Source of the DNA: an uncultured Lachnospiraceae bacterium
GTDB taxonomy: Bacteria; Bacillota; Clostridia; Lachnospirales; Lachnospiraceae
Assembly (NCBI GenBank): GCA_902784025.1
Contig: CACZTF010000250.1
Location: forward strand, 1 to 6,389
DNA length: 6,389 bases
Direction of reading: 5' to 3'
Shown: piece after piece, positions 5,983 to 6,389 of the stretch
How the letters are laid out: every line of letters begins with the position of its first letter
Numbering within the stretch: the first letter of the stretch is position 1
Translations under genes and position numbers: made by a program
The notes under the pieces: model-generated
What the model was told of the DNA's origin: nothing
Databases searched by the model: none
The model's input: only the letters and a program-made list of their open reading frames with translations

Positions 5983-6021
5983 AAAAAAAAAAGGGTTTTT
6001 TGTATGAATTTCCCTTTTTTT
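5983..6021 (-). terminator. Intrinsic terminator of the cvfB unit
   Basis: On the minus strand AAAAAAAGGG (6021-6012) pairs with CCCTTTTTTT (5995-5986) around a 16-nt loop, and the T-run continues to 5983 (ten T in all). The stem has only three G-C pairs, so termination may be leaky. It lies 27 nt after the stop codon. Confidence 0.7.
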
Positions 6022-6048
6022 AATATTTCTATCACAGACACGTCACAT

Positions 6049-6389
6049 TTATGCAACAATTTGTAACATTTTTTCTCCGGGAACCACTTTTCCTTCCTTG
6101 TATAATTGTCCCACCGCCCGTTTAAAAGCCTTTTTACTCATTCCGAATTCCCGCATTATATCTTTAGGATCGCTCTTATCACCAAATGGCAGGATACCTC
6201 CTGCTTCATTCAGTTTTTTCCATATTACCTGCGCATCATTGTCCATCTGGATATGTGCTTTCAGATTCAGACTTACCATGTATTTGCCATCATCACGTAT
6301 TTCCGAAATACGTCCGAACAATCTGTCCCCGGTTGCTATCATATCAGTTATTTCTTTAATATTTATCATTCCGAAATATTTATCATCCA
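6049..6389 (-). CDS. cvfB: CvfB-type S1/winged-helix RNA-binding protein, C-terminal part, cut by window edge
   Basis: The last 112 residues are visible. An ATG lies at 6369, but the frame stays open through it to the window edge, reading DDKYFGMINIKE, so this is an internal methionine and the gene starts outside. Seen: the last S1-like segment (GDRLFGRISEIRDDGKYMVS) followed by the C-terminal winged-helix domain with the family blocks GGILPFGDKSDP and FGMSKKAFKRAVGQLYKEGK. The GDKSDP and SKKAFKRA blocks are hallmarks of the CvfB family, which binds RNA; in staphylococci it affects virulence gene expression. The likely role here is post-transcriptional regulation in the cytoplasm. A terminator follows, so it is separate from the regulator downstream. 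Confidence 0.92.
   Translation of the reverse strand, partial: DDKYFGMINIKEITDMIATGDRLFGRISEIRDDGKYMVSLNLKAHIQMDNDAQVIWKKLNEAGGILPFGDKSDPKDIMREFGMSKKAFKRAVGQLYKEGKVVPGEKMLQIVA

Overview
The window looks like a chromosomal segment of a low- to mid-GC Bacillota, most likely a clostridium of the Lachnospiraceae type. This rests on the gene set (CvfB, FtsE/FtsX, S41 protease, HIT protein, aconitase-like hydratase), strong Shine-Dalgarno sites, SigA-like promoters and U-tract terminators. That placement is inference. Every convincing gene reads on the minus strand, so transcription runs from high to low coordinates.

In transcription order: the 3' end of a CvfB-type S1/winged-helix RNA-binding protein (6389-6049, cut by the window edge) is followed by an intrinsic terminator. 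Next come a PucR/CdaR-type regulator (5939-4851), a 98-bp gap with a repeated AAATGATC motif, and the overlapping pair ftsE (4752-4066) and ftsX (4076-3168). A long terminator hairpin closes the ftsEX unit. About 140 bp of unexplained DNA with a 19-base all-G/C run follows, then a promoter with a palindrome at its start region and a membrane-anchored S41/PDZ carboxy-terminal processing protease (2872-1559) with its own textbook terminator. A HIT-family protein (1433-1023) has its own extended -10 promoter. After a 331-bp non-coding stretch with structured sequence, the window ends in the N-terminal third of an aconitase-superfamily hydratase (688-1).

The central theme is cell-envelope remodelling. 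FtsEX is an ABC-type mechanotransmitter that activates peptidoglycan hydrolases, and ctpA-type proteases often sit beside it in Bacillota. A murein hydrolase gene often found in this neighbourhood is not present in the ftsX-ctpA gap. The HIT protein and hydratase are housekeeping or metabolic genes in separate transcription units.

No mobile element, CRISPR array, tRNA or rRNA was seen. The best candidate for something undescribed is the intergenic stretch between the HIT gene and the hydratase. A plausible promoter there is followed by a roughly 80-nt segment that can fold into a 12-bp G-U-containing helix flanked by two copies of GCAAACTCAG, both able to compete for one TGAGT strand. This could be a structured leader RNA for the hydratase, but it rests on visual folding of one sequence only.
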